Below are positions 9,692 through 19,502 of a stretch of 37,921 nt of DNA, one piece after another (the stretch's first letter is position 1; each line of letters starts with the position of its first letter). This DNA is from Candidatus Omnitrophota bacterium. GTDB lineage: Bacteria; Omnitrophota; Gorgyraeia; JABMRN01; RBG-13-46-9. The stretch lies in NCBI GenBank assembly GCA_016782445.1, contig JADHYM010000012.1, forward strand, positions 1 through 37,921, in the 5' to 3' direction. A program made the position numbers and the translations under genes. A model generated the notes under the pieces. The model was not told where the DNA came from and ran no database searches. It was given only the letters and a program-made list of their open reading frames with translations.

Positions 9692-10684
9692 ATGCCAAAG
9701 ATATACCACGACAAGGACGCGAATCCGGATTTAATAAAAAATAAAAAAATCGCGATAATCGGCTACGGCATACAAGGCCGCGCCCAGGCCTTAAATCTGC
9801 GCGATTCAGGACTTTCCGTTATCGTAAGCGAACTTGCGGGGACGGAAAACTTCAAGACCGCCACGAGCGACAATTTTAAGCCGGTGGATGCTAAAAAGGC
9901 TTCGCAGGAAGCAGATATTATCCAGGTACTCACGCAGGACCACATCCAGGCTTTAGTTTACAAAGAAGCCATAGAGCCTAACCTGAAGCCGGGCAAAGCG
10001 CTTGTTTTTTCGCACGGGTTCAACATACATTTCAAACAAATAGTCCCGCCGAAAGATATAGACGTATTCATGGTCGCGCCTAAAGGTCCGGGGGCTCTTG
10101 TCAGGCAACAGTATACCGAAGGTAAGGGCGTTCCCTGCCTTGTGGCGGTTTACCAGAACCCGTCCGGAAAAGCGCTGGAAGTGGCGCTTGCGTACGCGAA
10201 AGGTATAGGCGGCACGCGGGCAGGCGTAATAGAGACAACGTTTAAAGAAGAAACAGAAACCGACCTTTTCGGCGAGCAGGCTGTTTTGTGCGGCGGAGCT
10301 TCAGAACTCATAAAAGCAGGATATGATACGTTAATAGAAGCCGGCTATCAACCTGAGATAGCCTATTTCGAATGTCTTCATGAGCTTAAACTCATAACGG
10401 ATCTTGTTTATAAATACGGCATAACGGGAATGCGTAAAAGAGTTTCTGATACTGCGGAATACGGAGATCTTACAAGAGGTAAAAAGGTAATCAGTAAAGA
10501 GACCAGAAAAGTAATGAAAGAAATGTTAAAAGATATCCAAACGGGTAAGTTTGCGAAAGAATGGATAGAGGAGAACGAGAAAGGGCGACAAAATTTTATC
10601 AAAATGAGAGAAGAAGAAGCGAATCATCCCATTGAAAAAATCGGAGTAGCACTTCGCAAGATGATGCCATGGATGAAGGAGTAA
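9692..10684 (+). CDS. ilvC: Ketol-acid reductoisomerase
   Basis: [61 protein letters not shown]. Confidence 0.97.
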   Translation: MPKIYHDKDANPDLIKNKKIAIIGYGIQGRAQALNLRDSGLSVIVSELAGTENFKTATSDNFKPVDAKKASQEADIIQVLTQDHIQALVYKEAIEPNLKPGKALVFSHGFNIHFKQIVPPKDIDVFMVAPKGPGALVRQQYTEGKGVPCLVAVYQNPSGKALEVALAYAKGIGGTRAGVIETTFKEETETDLFGEQAVLCGGASELIKAGYDTLIEAGYQPEIAYFECLHELKLITDLVYKYGITGMRKRVSDTAEYGDLTRGKKVISKETRKVMKEMLKDIQTGKFAKEWIEENEKGRQNFIKMREEEANHPIEKIGVALRKMMPWMKE

Positions 10685-10687
10685 AAG

Positions 10688-10720
10688 CAATTTTTTGCGG
10701 GTCCTGCAAAAAATTGTTTT
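10688..10720 (+). terminator. Hairpin with T tail between ilvC and leuA (terminator or attenuator-like)
   Basis: CAATTTTTTGC (10688-10698), gggtcct loop, GCAAAAAATTG (10706-10716), then TTTT. Confidence 0.5.
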
Positions 10721-10731
10721 AGGAGATAAAA

Positions 10732-12243
10732 ATGGAAAACATAATAATATTTGATACGACACTAAGGGACGGGGAGCAGTCGCCGGGCGCGAGCCTTAAC
10801 AACAAGGAAAAGCTTGAGATCGCCAAGCAGCTTGAGTCTCTGGGCGTCGATGTTATGGAGGCCGGGTTTCCGATATCGAGCCCCGGAGATTACGAGGCCG
10901 TTAAGACAATCGCGAAAGAAATAAAGAAATCATCTGTGTGCGGGCTGGCAAGGGCAGTTAAGGCGGATATTGACGCGGCATACAATGCCGTGAAATACGC
11001 AAAACTTCCCCGCATACACGTATTTCTCGCCACTTCAAAAATTCACATGAAATACAAGCTAAAAAAGGCAGAAAGCGAAATACTTAAGACAGCTGCATGG
11101 GCAGTGCAGTACGCGAAGAAAAAAACAAAGGATATAGAATTTTCACCTGAGGATGCCTCGCGCACGGAGCCCGAGTTTCTTTACAAAATTCTGGAAGCGG
11201 TCATAGCTGCCGGAGTAAAAACAGTAAACATACCCGATACTGTAGGGTACGCCACACCATACGAGTTCGGGCGCCTCATAAAAGGCATAAGAGAAAACGT
11301 CGCAAACATTAACAAAGCGAGGATAAGCGTGCATTGCCACAACGACCTGGGCCTCGCTGTCTCGAATACTCTCGCGGCCGTTATAAACGGGGCGCGGCAG
11401 GTAGAGTGCACGATAAACGGTCTGGGTGAGAGGGCCGGGAACGCTTCGCTCGAGGAAATAGTTATGGCAATCGCCACGAGAAAAGACATATTCAAAGTTA
11501 AGACCGGGGTGAGGACAAAGGAGCTTTATAAGACATCGCGACTGGTGAGCAAGCTTACGGGGATACTTGTGCAGCCGAACAAGGCCATCGTGGGCGGTAA
11601 CGCATTTTCCCACGAAGCCGGAATACACCAGGACGGGTACTTAAAGGAGCGCCTTACCTATGAAATAATGAAACCCGAAGACGTAGGCTTCGGTGAGACG
11701 AGACTCGTACTGGGAAAGCATTCGGGGCGTCACGCTCTTCGGGCGCGCCTCAAAAAGCTTGGCTACACATTGAACGACGCTGAGATCAATAAAGCCTTCG
11801 GAAGGTTCAAGAGGCTCGCAGACAAGAAAAAGGAAGTTTACGACGAGGACCTCTCCACCATAGTGGAGGATGAAATAGGGGCCAACATTCAGGAGGCATA
11901 CAAGCTCGAGAGCTTCTATATAATAAGCGGAAACGAAGTAACGCCAAGCGCGAAAATCACGTTAAAACACAAAGGTAAAAAAATAATCGCTATCTCTACC
12001 GGAGACGGCCCTGTAGACGCGTGCTACAAGGCAGTCGAAAGAATAGCCGGCCTCAAACCGAAACTTTTAAGCTATGACCTGAAAGCCGTAACGGCCGGAA
12101 ATGACGCGCTCGGCGAGGTTACGGTAAGGATGAGACTCGGAAAGAAAGAAGTAAACGCAAGAGCCGCATCGACTGATGTAGTCGAAGCGAGCCTCGTGGC
12201 TTACTTGAACGCGGTCAACAGGCTTCTTTTTCGCAAACAATAG
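10732..12243 (+). CDS. leuA: 2-isopropylmalate synthase
   Basis: FDTTLRDGEQSPGASLNNKEKLEIAKQLESLGVDVMEAGFPISSPGD, HCHNDLGLAVSNTLAAV, C-terminal LeuA allosteric domain. Confidence 0.95.
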   Translation: MENIIIFDTTLRDGEQSPGASLNNKEKLEIAKQLESLGVDVMEAGFPISSPGDYEAVKTIAKEIKKSSVCGLARAVKADIDAAYNAVKYAKLPRIHVFLATSKIHMKYKLKKAESEILKTAAWAVQYAKKKTKDIEFSPEDASRTEPEFLYKILEAVIAAGVKTVNIPDTVGYATPYEFGRLIKGIRENVANINKARISVHCHNDLGLAVSNTLAAVINGARQVECTINGLGERAGNASLEEIVMAIATRKDIFKVKTGVRTKELYKTSRLVSKLTGILVQPNKAIVGGNAFSHEAGIHQDGYLKERLTYEIMKPEDVGFGETRLVLGKHSGRHALRARLKKLGYTLNDAEINKAFGRFKRLADKKKEVYDEDLSTIVEDEIGANIQEAYKLESFYIISGNEVTPSAKITLKHKGKKIIAISTGDGPVDACYKAVERIAGLKPKLLSYDLKAVTAGNDALGEVTVRMRLGKKEVNARAASTDVVEASLVAYLNAVNRLLFRKQ

Positions 12244-12253
12244 CGGATAACGT

Positions 12254-13105
12254 ATGAAACTATACGGTTTACTCGGAAAGAACATAGCATATTCGCTATC
12301 ACCGGCGATCCACAACGCTGCTTTTCGCGCACTCGGGATGGACGCGCGATATGATGTTTTTGACAGGGAAAAAAACGAGCTCGAGGAATTTTTTAGGGAG
12401 TTGAAGAGCCGCCGTATCGCCGGCTGCAACATTACCATCCCGCACAAAGAAGACTCGCTTGAATTTATGGACGAGTGCGATTCTGTTGCCGGGGACGTTG
12501 GCTCGGTTAACACTGTATTTTTCGAAGAGGGTGTTCTCAAGGGCTACAATACGGATTGCTACGGATTTATAAAAGCTCTTACAGGCAAGGATGTCGGGGA
12601 TCTCGGATTTAATCCGCGCGGAAAGGACGCGATCGTTTTCGGCGCGGGGGGCGCAGGACGGGCGGTTCTAGAGAGCCTCCTTACGCTTGGAATAAAAAAA
12701 CTGGCTATAGTTGACATAGACACGGAAAAAGCTGAAAGACTCGCAAACTCCATAAGCGCGCGCCGGGAAAACACGGTTATTACCGTTATAGAGGACAAGG
12801 ATAAACAGAATGAATTCGTGTCCAAGGCGCATCTTTTAGTAAACGCTACCTCGTGCGGCAGAAAGCCGGAAGATGAGCACCTTTTTGATTACAGGTATAT
12901 AACCGGAGACGCGCATGTTTTTGACCTCATATATACGGCAGACACCTCGCTTGTAAAAAAGGCAAAATTCAGGGGAGCGAAAGCCGTCAATGGCCTCAAC
13001 ATGCTTTTATATCAGGCGGCCGAATCTTTTAAGATATGGACCGGAATTAAAAACGCGCCGCTTGCTGTGATGCGCAAGGTCGTTATGGGAGAGATAAGTA
13101 AATGA
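12254..13105 (+). CDS. aroE: Shikimate dehydrogenase
   Basis: GKNIAYSLSPAIHNAAFRALGMDARYDVF, CNITIPHKE, GAGGAGRAVLESL. Confidence 0.94.
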   Translation: MKLYGLLGKNIAYSLSPAIHNAAFRALGMDARYDVFDREKNELEEFFRELKSRRIAGCNITIPHKEDSLEFMDECDSVAGDVGSVNTVFFEEGVLKGYNTDCYGFIKALTGKDVGDLGFNPRGKDAIVFGAGGAGRAVLESLLTLGIKKLAIVDIDTEKAERLANSISARRENTVITVIEDKDKQNEFVSKAHLLVNATSCGRKPEDEHLFDYRYITGDAHVFDLIYTADTSLVKKAKFRGAKAVNGLNMLLYQAAESFKIWTGIKNAPLAVMRKVVMGEISK

Positions 13106-13131
13106 AATGCGGATTAAGTAGCGAATACAGT

Positions 13132-13258
13132 CGAACGGTTGTGTCGGTCGGCCGCGTCGCGGGAAACGGTTGTGTCGATCGGTCGCGTAAATATAAGACG
13201 CAACCGCAACCATACAACGTTTCGCGCGACGCAACCGCAACCGATCAACGCAACCGAA
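13132..13258. repeat. GTTGCGTC palindromic repeat, copy A
   Basis: ggttgtgtcggtcggccgcgtcgcgggaaacggttgtgtcg ... gacgcaaccgcaacc...cgtttcgcgcgacgcaaccgcaaccgatcaac. Confidence 0.85.
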
Positions 13259-13268
13259 AAAACTGCAC

Positions 13269-14042
13269 ATGACAATAGTTTTTGTTTTTATACTCGGTGC
13301 CATAGCCGGCAGCTTCATGAATGTATGCATATGCAGGCTCCCGAGAAAAGAATCTATCATAAGCCCGGGCTCGCACTGCCCCGCTTGCGGGACGCATATC
13401 AAATGGTATGACAACATACCACTCTTAAGCTTTTTGTTCCTTGCGGCCCGCTGCAGGCATTGCGGAAAGCGCATCTCATTCAGGTATTTTATAGTGGAAT
13501 TTGTAAGCGGCGCTTTGGCGGCGCTACTTTTTCTTAAATTCGGGCTTACGCCGAAGTTTTTCGCGAGTGCCTATCTTGCGGCGGCGCTTATCGTTGTCTC
13601 ATTTATAGACCTCGCTGTACAGGAGATACCGGATGAAATTACGCTTAGCGGGATAGTGGTCGGGATCGTGGCCTGCGTCGGGAGCCCTGACATTATAGGC
13701 CGTGCTGCGAGAACTACGGCATTTTTTGATTCGTTCGGCGGAATGCTTTTAGGGGGCTTAAGTATTTATATTGTGGGTTTTATAGGAGAGTTCATTCTAA
13801 AAAAAGAAGCCATGGGCGGAGGGGACGTGAAGCTTATGGCTATGATAGGTGCGTTCCTGGGATGGAAGCTTGTATTTCTCACATTCTGGATAGCCCCGTT
13901 TTTCGGCGGGGCAGCGGGCATTGTATTGAAGATGAAAGACAGGGAAAATTCAGTTATACCCTACGGGCCGTATATTTCACTGGCAGCGCTTGTGTCGCTA
14001 TTTTTCGGGGAAGAAATTTTGAGAAGACTGTTTTTATTGTGA
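13269..14042 (+). CDS. pilD: Prepilin peptidase / leader peptidase
   Basis: GAIAGSFMNVCICRLPRKESIISPGSHCPACGTHIKWYDNIPLLSF, CRHCGKRISFRYFIVE, GGGDVKLMAMIGAFLGW. Confidence 0.94.
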   Translation: MTIVFVFILGAIAGSFMNVCICRLPRKESIISPGSHCPACGTHIKWYDNIPLLSFLFLAARCRHCGKRISFRYFIVEFVSGALAALLFLKFGLTPKFFASAYLAAALIVVSFIDLAVQEIPDEITLSGIVVGIVACVGSPDIIGRAARTTAFFDSFGGMLLGGLSIYIVGFIGEFILKKEAMGGGDVKLMAMIGAFLGWKLVFLTFWIAPFFGGAAGIVLKMKDRENSVIPYGPYISLAALVSLFFGEEILRRLFLL

Positions 14043-14045
14043 CGG

Positions 14046-14120
14046 TTACCAGGTTGCAGGTTTCAGGTTGCAGGTTTAAGATTACTTAACTTGTAACCTG
14101 TAATCTGTGACCTGTAGCAT
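14046..14120. repeat. Heptad (NNNCAGG) inverted repeat with no gene inside
   Basis: taccagg-ttgcagg-tttcagg-ttgcagg-tttaagattactt-aac-ttgtaacctgtaatctgtgacctgtagc. Confidence 0.8.
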
Positions 14121-14137
14121 AAAAGAAGGAGTAAACC

Positions 14138-15265
14138 ATGAATATACGCTACCTAACAGCAGGTGAGTCGCATGGCGAAGCGCTCGTTACTATTCTGGAA
14201 GGGATTCCGAGCGGTCTTCTTATTCGTGAGGATTCCATAAACTCGGAGCTTTCAAGGCGCATGAAAGGGTATGGCAGGGGCGCGAGAATGCAGATAGAAA
14301 AAGATAAAGCGCATATTCTATCCGGTGTGCGGAAGGGTAGGACCCTTGGCTCGCCCATAGCCCTTCTTATTAAAAACAGGGATTTTAAAATAAACAGTCT
14401 TACATCGATATTCAAGCCCAGGCCCGGGCATGCAGACCTTGCGGGCGCGCTTAAATTCGGCGATCCTGATATGAGAAATATACTCGAAAGAGCAAGCGCC
14501 AGAGAAACAGCTGTGCGTGTCGCCGCGGGGGCCATAGCGAAGTCCCTCTTAAAGGAATTCAGAGTGGATTTTATGAGCCACGTCGTGAGAATAGGGGGCC
14601 TGGAGGTGGAAGGTTCGCTGCCTTTTCGAAAGGCATGCCTGGCTGCCGAGAGGTCACCGGTGAGGTGCATTGATAAGGACACCTCATACGCTATGTGCCG
14701 CTTGATAGAAAACGCGAAAAGACAAGGGGATACGCTCGGAGGCGTTTTTGAGATAATAATACAGGGCGTCGTTCCCGGAATAGGAAGCTTTGTGCAACGG
14801 GATAAAAGGCTTGGCGGAAAACTCGCGATGTCGCTAATGTCAATACCGGGCGTAAAAGGGGTCGAGATAGGGGCCGGTTTTCTGCTCGGTGAACTTCACG
14901 GTTCAACGGCCCACGACGAAATCGTATACGACAGGAAAAAGAAAAGATACTTAAGAAAAACAAACCGGGCCGGAGGCATAGAAGGCGGCATGTCAAACGG
15001 CGAAGACATTATTTTAAGGGCAGCCATGAAGCCCATAGCGACATTAAAGAAAGCTCTTCTCTCCGTAGACGTGCGCACGAAGAAAAATGTTAAGGCACAG
15101 GTAGAGCGTGCCGACGTATGCGTCGTACCCTCAGCCGGGGTGATAGGCGAGAGCGTATGCGCGATCGCGATAGCAGGCGCCATGACAGAGAAATTCGGAG
15201 GGGACTCTCTTTCGGAGATGAAGCGGAACTACGAGGGGTATTTGAAGGCAGTTAGTAGATTATGA
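14138..15265 (+). CDS. aroC: Chorismate synthase
   Basis: MNIRYLTAGESHGEALVTILEGIPSGL, RASARETAVRVAAGAIAKSLL, GGIEGGMSNGEDI. Confidence 0.97.
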   Translation: MNIRYLTAGESHGEALVTILEGIPSGLLIREDSINSELSRRMKGYGRGARMQIEKDKAHILSGVRKGRTLGSPIALLIKNRDFKINSLTSIFKPRPGHADLAGALKFGDPDMRNILERASARETAVRVAAGAIAKSLLKEFRVDFMSHVVRIGGLEVEGSLPFRKACLAAERSPVRCIDKDTSYAMCRLIENAKRQGDTLGGVFEIIIQGVVPGIGSFVQRDKRLGGKLAMSLMSIPGVKGVEIGAGFLLGELHGSTAHDEIVYDRKKKRYLRKTNRAGGIEGGMSNGEDIILRAAMKPIATLKKALLSVDVRTKKNVKAQVERADVCVVPSAGVIGESVCAIAIAGAMTEKFGGDSLSEMKRNYEGYLKAVSRL

Positions 15266-15270
15266 GTTTA

Positions 15271-15403
15271 TACGGTTGCGTCGGACAACTGTGGTTGCGT
15301 CGTGAGAAATGGTTGCGTCGATGGGTTGCGTGAGAAAAATGCACGCAACTGACCGACGACCGACGTTTCGCGCGACGCAACCGAATGACACAACCGCAAC
15401 CGG
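15271..15403. repeat. GTTGCGTC palindromic repeat, copy B
   Basis: acggttgcgtcggacaactgtggttgcgtcgtgagaaatggttgcgtcg ... cgacgtttcgcgcgacgcaaccgaatgacacaaccgcaaccgg. Confidence 0.85.
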
Positions 15404-15423
15404 ATATCTAATATAATAAAATT

Positions 15424-15930
15424 ATGCGTAACATAGTACTGGTTGGATTCATGGGCACGGGCAAAACATCAGTGGCGAAGGCGCTTGCCGATAAGCTGAA
15501 CATTCGGTACATAAGCACCGATGACATAATAGAGAAAAAAGAAGGCGCGAAAATAAAAAACATATTCGCGGAAAAAGGCGAAGGGTATTTCAGAAAGGCA
15601 GAAAAAGAGGTCATACTAGCTGTTTCATCCGAAGAGGGCGCTGTGATCGATGCGGGCGGAGGCGCTGTCATAGACCCTGAAAACGTAAAAAACTTTAAGA
15701 AAAACGGCATACTGATTTGCCTCTGGGCAGAGCCGGAGATAATTTTTGAAAGGACAAAGCTTTGCGCGAAGAGGCCACTTCTCGAGGGGCCGAAACCGGA
15801 TGAAACAATCAGAAGGCTTCTCTCCGAAAGAAAGAAGTTTTACGAAAGGGCCGATCATCATATAAACACATCGAAGCTTTTGCTCGCGGACGTGGTATCA
15901 GAAATAGAAAATATAGTAAAAAATGCATAA
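15424..15930 (+). CDS. aroK: Shikimate kinase
   Basis: IVLVGFMGTGKTSVAKALADKLNIRYISTDDIIEKKEG; GGGAV; RPLLEG. Confidence 0.94.
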   Translation: MRNIVLVGFMGTGKTSVAKALADKLNIRYISTDDIIEKKEGAKIKNIFAEKGEGYFRKAEKEVILAVSSEEGAVIDAGGGAVIDPENVKNFKKNGILICLWAEPEIIFERTKLCAKRPLLEGPKPDETIRRLLSERKKFYERADHHINTSKLLLADVVSEIENIVKNA

Positions 15931-16558
15931 CAAATTACAGGGCCATTTAAAAAAGATCTACGATAGATTTTCAAAGTCGATAAAACCCGTCAGGGGTGAT
16001 TATTTCGGGTCAATACAGGCCCTCGTCAAACTCGTGGAAATGAGGGATCCCTATACTAAGAAGCATTCGATGAAGGTATCGGGAGTTGCGGTAAAACTCG
16101 CTAAATACATGGGGCTTTCAAGGCAATACGTGGACACAATACGGCTTGCCGCCATCCTGCATGACATCGGAAAGCTTGGCGTGAAGGAAGAGATTCTTCT
16201 CAAGGAATCGGCTTTGACGCATGATGAATACAAAGCTGTTCAGGAACACCCCTCATTCGGCGTTGACATAATAAAGCCCATACCTTTCTTAAGCGAGATC
16301 TTGCCTATTATACGCCACCACCACGAGAATTTTGACGGCACGGGCTATCCGGACGGCCTTAAGGGCGAAGAGATACCGCTTGGCTCGCGCATTATTTCTA
16401 TTGTTGACGTGTACGATGCCCTGATGAGCGACAGGGCCTATCGAAGGGCATATGATCCTGAGAGAGTGATTCACATGATGGAAAAGGAAAAAAGAAAATT
16501 CGATCCGCATATTCTAAAAAAGTTCATGGAAATGATAGGATCCCAGCATAAAAGATAA
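15923..16558 (+). CDS. HD-GYP domain protein (putative c-di-GMP phosphodiesterase)
   Basis: AAILHDIGKLGVKEEIL ... RHHHENFDGTGYPDGLKGEEIPLGSRIISIVDVYDALMSDRAYR. Confidence 0.93.
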   Translation: MHNKLQGHLKKIYDRFSKSIKPVRGDYFGSIQALVKLVEMRDPYTKKHSMKVSGVAVKLAKYMGLSRQYVDTIRLAAILHDIGKLGVKEEILLKESALTHDEYKAVQEHPSFGVDIIKPIPFLSEILPIIRHHHENFDGTGYPDGLKGEEIPLGSRIISIVDVYDALMSDRAYRRAYDPERVIHMMEKEKRKFDPHILKKFMEMIGSQHKR

Positions 16559-16563
16559 GCTTA

Positions 16564-17472
16564 ATGGAAATAAAAAAAATAGATATAGCGGATAGCGACT
16601 ACCCAGAGGCGTTAAAACATATACAGGGCCCGCCGCAGGAGCTTTTCGTCGCAGGAGAACTTTTGGAAGAAGACAAAAACGCAATCGCTATCGTCGGGAC
16701 AAGGCAGGCGTCGTTTTACGGAATATCCGAAGCGGAAAGGTTTGCGTACGAACTGGGACTCCTTGGAATAACAATTGTAAGCGGAATGGCCAAAGGAATA
16801 GACGCTGCCTCTCACAGGGGCGCCATAAAAGCCGGCGCGCGGACTATCGCTGTCATGGGCGCGGGCCACGACAAGATATATCCGCCGGAGCATAAAAAAC
16901 TTTACGAAGAAATTTTAAAGAACGGGGCCGTTATAACCGAGTTTCCCGTGGGTACGGAGCTTCATCCGTCTAATTTTCCCTCCCGGAACAGGATAATAAG
17001 CGGTCTCTCAAAGGGGGTCCTGGTCATAGATGCTCCCTCAAAAAGCGGCGCATTGATAACAGCAAGATTCGCGCTTGAACAGGGAAGAGAAGTTTTTGCT
17101 GTTCCGGGAAACATAAATTCGGCAAAATCAGCCGGCTCAAACCGTCTCATAAAGGACGGGGCGAAGCTCGTTGAAAACACTGATGATATTTTGGAAGAAC
17201 TTTTATATGTACTGGATATAGAGGCTGCAGGTCGCAGGTCGCAGGCTTCAGGCTGCAGGTCACAGGTCGCAGGCTGCAGGTCGCAGGCTTCGGGGGAGCT
17301 TTCACAGAAAGAAGGTAAAGTCTACGGTATTCTATGCGACAACCCCCTTTCGATAGATGAGATAAGAGAGAATATTAATTTACCTGTTAATGAAGTTTCA
17401 GGAATTCTTCTTAGTCTTGAGCTTAAGAAACTGGTCAAAGCGTTACCCGGAGAAAATTTTATAAAGGTGTAA
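16564..17472 (+). CDS. dprA: DNA processing protein DprA, with an in-frame repeat-derived linker
   Basis: AIVGTRQASFYGISEAERFAYELGLLGITIVSGMAKGIDAASHRGAIKAGARTIAVMGAGHDKIYPPEHKKL; C-terminal winged-helix-like segment. Confidence 0.94.
   Translation: MEIKKIDIADSDYPEALKHIQGPPQELFVAGELLEEDKNAIAIVGTRQASFYGISEAERFAYELGLLGITIVSGMAKGIDAASHRGAIKAGARTIAVMGAGHDKIYPPEHKKLYEEILKNGAVITEFPVGTELHPSNFPSRNRIISGLSKGVLVIDAPSKSGALITARFALEQGREVFAVPGNINSAKSAGSNRLIKDGAKLVENTDDILEELLYVLDIEAAGRRSQASGCRSQVAGCRSQASGELSQKEGKVYGILCDNPLSIDEIRENINLPVNEVSGILLSLELKKLVKALPGENFIKV
17222..17292. repeat. Heptad (NNNCAGG) tandem array inside dprA
   Basis: ctgcagg-tcgcagg-tcgcagg-cttcagg-ctgcagg-tcacagg-tcgcagg-ctgcagg-tcgcagg-cttcggg; encodes AAGRRSQASGCRSQVAGCRSQASG. 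Confidence 0.9.
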
Positions 17473-17475
17473 AAA

Positions 17476-19485
17476 ATGACAAAAACGAAAGCTGTTATAG
17501 TAGAGTCCCCGGCTAAATCAAAGACGATTAACAAAATCCTGGGTTCGGATTATGTAGTGCTTGCCAGCATGGGGCACATTATAGACCTTCCGAAAAGCAA
17601 AATGGGCATTGACGCGACGAACGATTTTAAGCCGGAATTTATAGTTATTCCCGAAAGAAGAAAATACCTGGCGAAACTTAAAAAAGAGACAAAAAATATA
17701 AAGAAAATATACCTCGCCGCTGACCCGGACCGCGAAGGCGAGGCCATAAGCTGGCACCTGAAGAATGCGTTTGGCAAAAGCAAAAAAATATACCGCGTTT
17801 CTTTCGATGAGATAACTGCCTCTGCCGTCAAGAAGGCCTTCGGGAACCCGCACGACATAGATATGCACCTTGTCCACGCGCAGCAGACGCGGCGCATCCT
17901 CGATAGGTTAGTGGGATATAGTCTGAGCCCGCTTCTCTGGAAAAAAGTAACACGCGGCCTTTCTGCGGGAAGGGTTCAATCGGTCGCGGTGCGCTTTGTG
18001 GTCGATAAGGAAGCCCAGATCAAAAAATTCAAGCCCGAGGAATACTGGGGGATAGAAGCGAATCTTCGAAAAAATGAGGGCGAGAGGCGCTCTTTCATGG
18101 CGAAGCTTGAGAAAATAGACAAAAAAGAAGCTTATATTAAAAATGAAAAAGAAGCCAAAAAGATAGAAGAGGATATAAAAAGAAACACCTTCATTGTTTC
18201 GAAAATCAAAGAAGGTAAAAAAATGCGTTCTCCCCAGGCGCCTTTTACTACCTCAAAGCTTCAACAGGACGCTTTTAATAAGCTTCATTTTCAAGTTAAC
18301 AGGACAATGAGAATAGCGCAGACCCTCTACGAGGGCGTGGAATTAAAAAACAAGGACACCATTGGCCTTATAACATACATGAGAACGGACTCGGTAAGGG
18401 TATCGAACGAGGCGCTGGACGCGGCCAAAAGCTACATACTTAAAAAATACGGCCCTGAATATTACCCGCAAAAGCCGAATGTGTATAAGTCAAAGAAAAG
18501 CGCGCAGGAAGCCCACGAGAGCATACGCCCGACGGTTCCCCTGAGGCATCCCGATAGCTTGAAAGAATTCCTCGCCCCGGACCAGTTTAAATTGTATGAG
18601 CTCATCTGGAAAAGGTTCATATCGAGCCAGATGTCGAGAGCCGCATACTCGGTTACTACCGTTGAGGTAGAAGCCGGAAAGTATCTTTTTAGGACCTCGG
18701 GCACGAAGCTTATTTTCGACGGTTTTACAGTACTTTATTCCCTTTCCAACGGTTCTCTCGAAGACAGTGAACGAAGAAAAGAGCCCTGGAAGGTTCCGGT
18801 ATTGAGCGAAGGGGAAGAATTAAATCTCATAAAGCTTTTTCCGTCGCAGCATTTCACCAAGCCCCCGGCCCGCTATTCGGACGCGACGCTCGTGAAAGCG
18901 CTTGAAGAGGCGGGAATAGGAAGGCCGTCCACGTATGCGCCTATAATCTATACTATCATCACGCGCAATTACGTGAAGCGAATAAAAGGATATCTCTATC
19001 CCACGCAGCTCGGTGAGGTAACAACTGAACTCCTGGTCAAGCATTTCCCGAAGATCCTTGATGCCGGTTTTACGGCTAAGCTTGAAAATGAACTGGATGG
19101 AATAGAGGAAGGGGCGATCGATCGTCTCACTGTACTTAAAGCCTTCTACAGTCCCTTTATGCATAGCGTTGACGAAGCGAAGAAGAACATGAAAAGTATA
19201 AAAAGAGAAGGGATAAAGACCGACAAAATATGCCCGAAATGCGGCAAGGCAATGATAATAAAATGGGGCAGGCGCGGAAGGTTTTTAAGCTGTTCCGATT
19301 TTCCTAAATGCAGGCACGCGGAAAGCATTACAGCAGGCGTAAAGTGTCCCGAGCCTTCCTGTGGAGGCGATCTTATAGAGAGGCGTTCCAAAAGAGGCGT
19401 CTTTTACGGCTGCACGAACTACCCGAAATGCACGTTTACCTCAAGAAGCCTACCTAAGGAAAAAATCGAGGAAACGAAACAGTAG
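17476..19485 (+). CDS. topA: DNA topoisomerase I
   Basis: AVIVESPAKSKTINKILGSDYVVLASMGHIIDLPKSKMGID, YLAADPDREGEAISWHL, GLITYMRTDSVRVS, C-terminal zinc fingers. Confidence 0.97.
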   Translation: MTKTKAVIVESPAKSKTINKILGSDYVVLASMGHIIDLPKSKMGIDATNDFKPEFIVIPERRKYLAKLKKETKNIKKIYLAADPDREGEAISWHLKNAFGKSKKIYRVSFDEITASAVKKAFGNPHDIDMHLVHAQQTRRILDRLVGYSLSPLLWKKVTRGLSAGRVQSVAVRFVVDKEAQIKKFKPEEYWGIEANLRKNEGERRSFMAKLEKIDKKEAYIKNEKEAKKIEEDIKRNTFIVSKIKEGKKMRSPQAPFTTSKLQQDAFNKLHFQVNRTMRIAQTLYEGVELKNKDTIGLITYMRTDSVRVSNEALDAAKSYILKKYGPEYYPQKPNVYKSKKSAQEAHESIRPTVPLRHPDSLKEFLAPDQFKLYELIWKRFISSQMSRAAYSVTTVEVEAGKYLFRTSGTKLIFDGFTVLYSLSNGSLEDSERRKEPWKVPVLSEGEELNLIKLFPSQHFTKPPARYSDATLVKALEEAGIGRPSTYAPIIYTIITRNYVKRIKGYLYPTQLGEVTTELLVKHFPKILDAGFTAKLENELDGIEEGAIDRLTVLKAFYSPFMHSVDEAKKNMKSIKREGIKTDKICPKCGKAMIIKWGRRGRFLSCSDFPKCRHAESITAGVKCPEPSCGGDLIERRSKRGVFYGCTNYPKCTFTSRSLPKEKIEETKQ

Positions 19486-19502
19486 CTTAAAGCTCTAAAA
19501 AT

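Noticed and set aside
13139-13411. 90-aa ORF (MCRSAASRETVVSIGR...)
   Set aside because: Translation of palindromic repeat A running into pilD in another frame.
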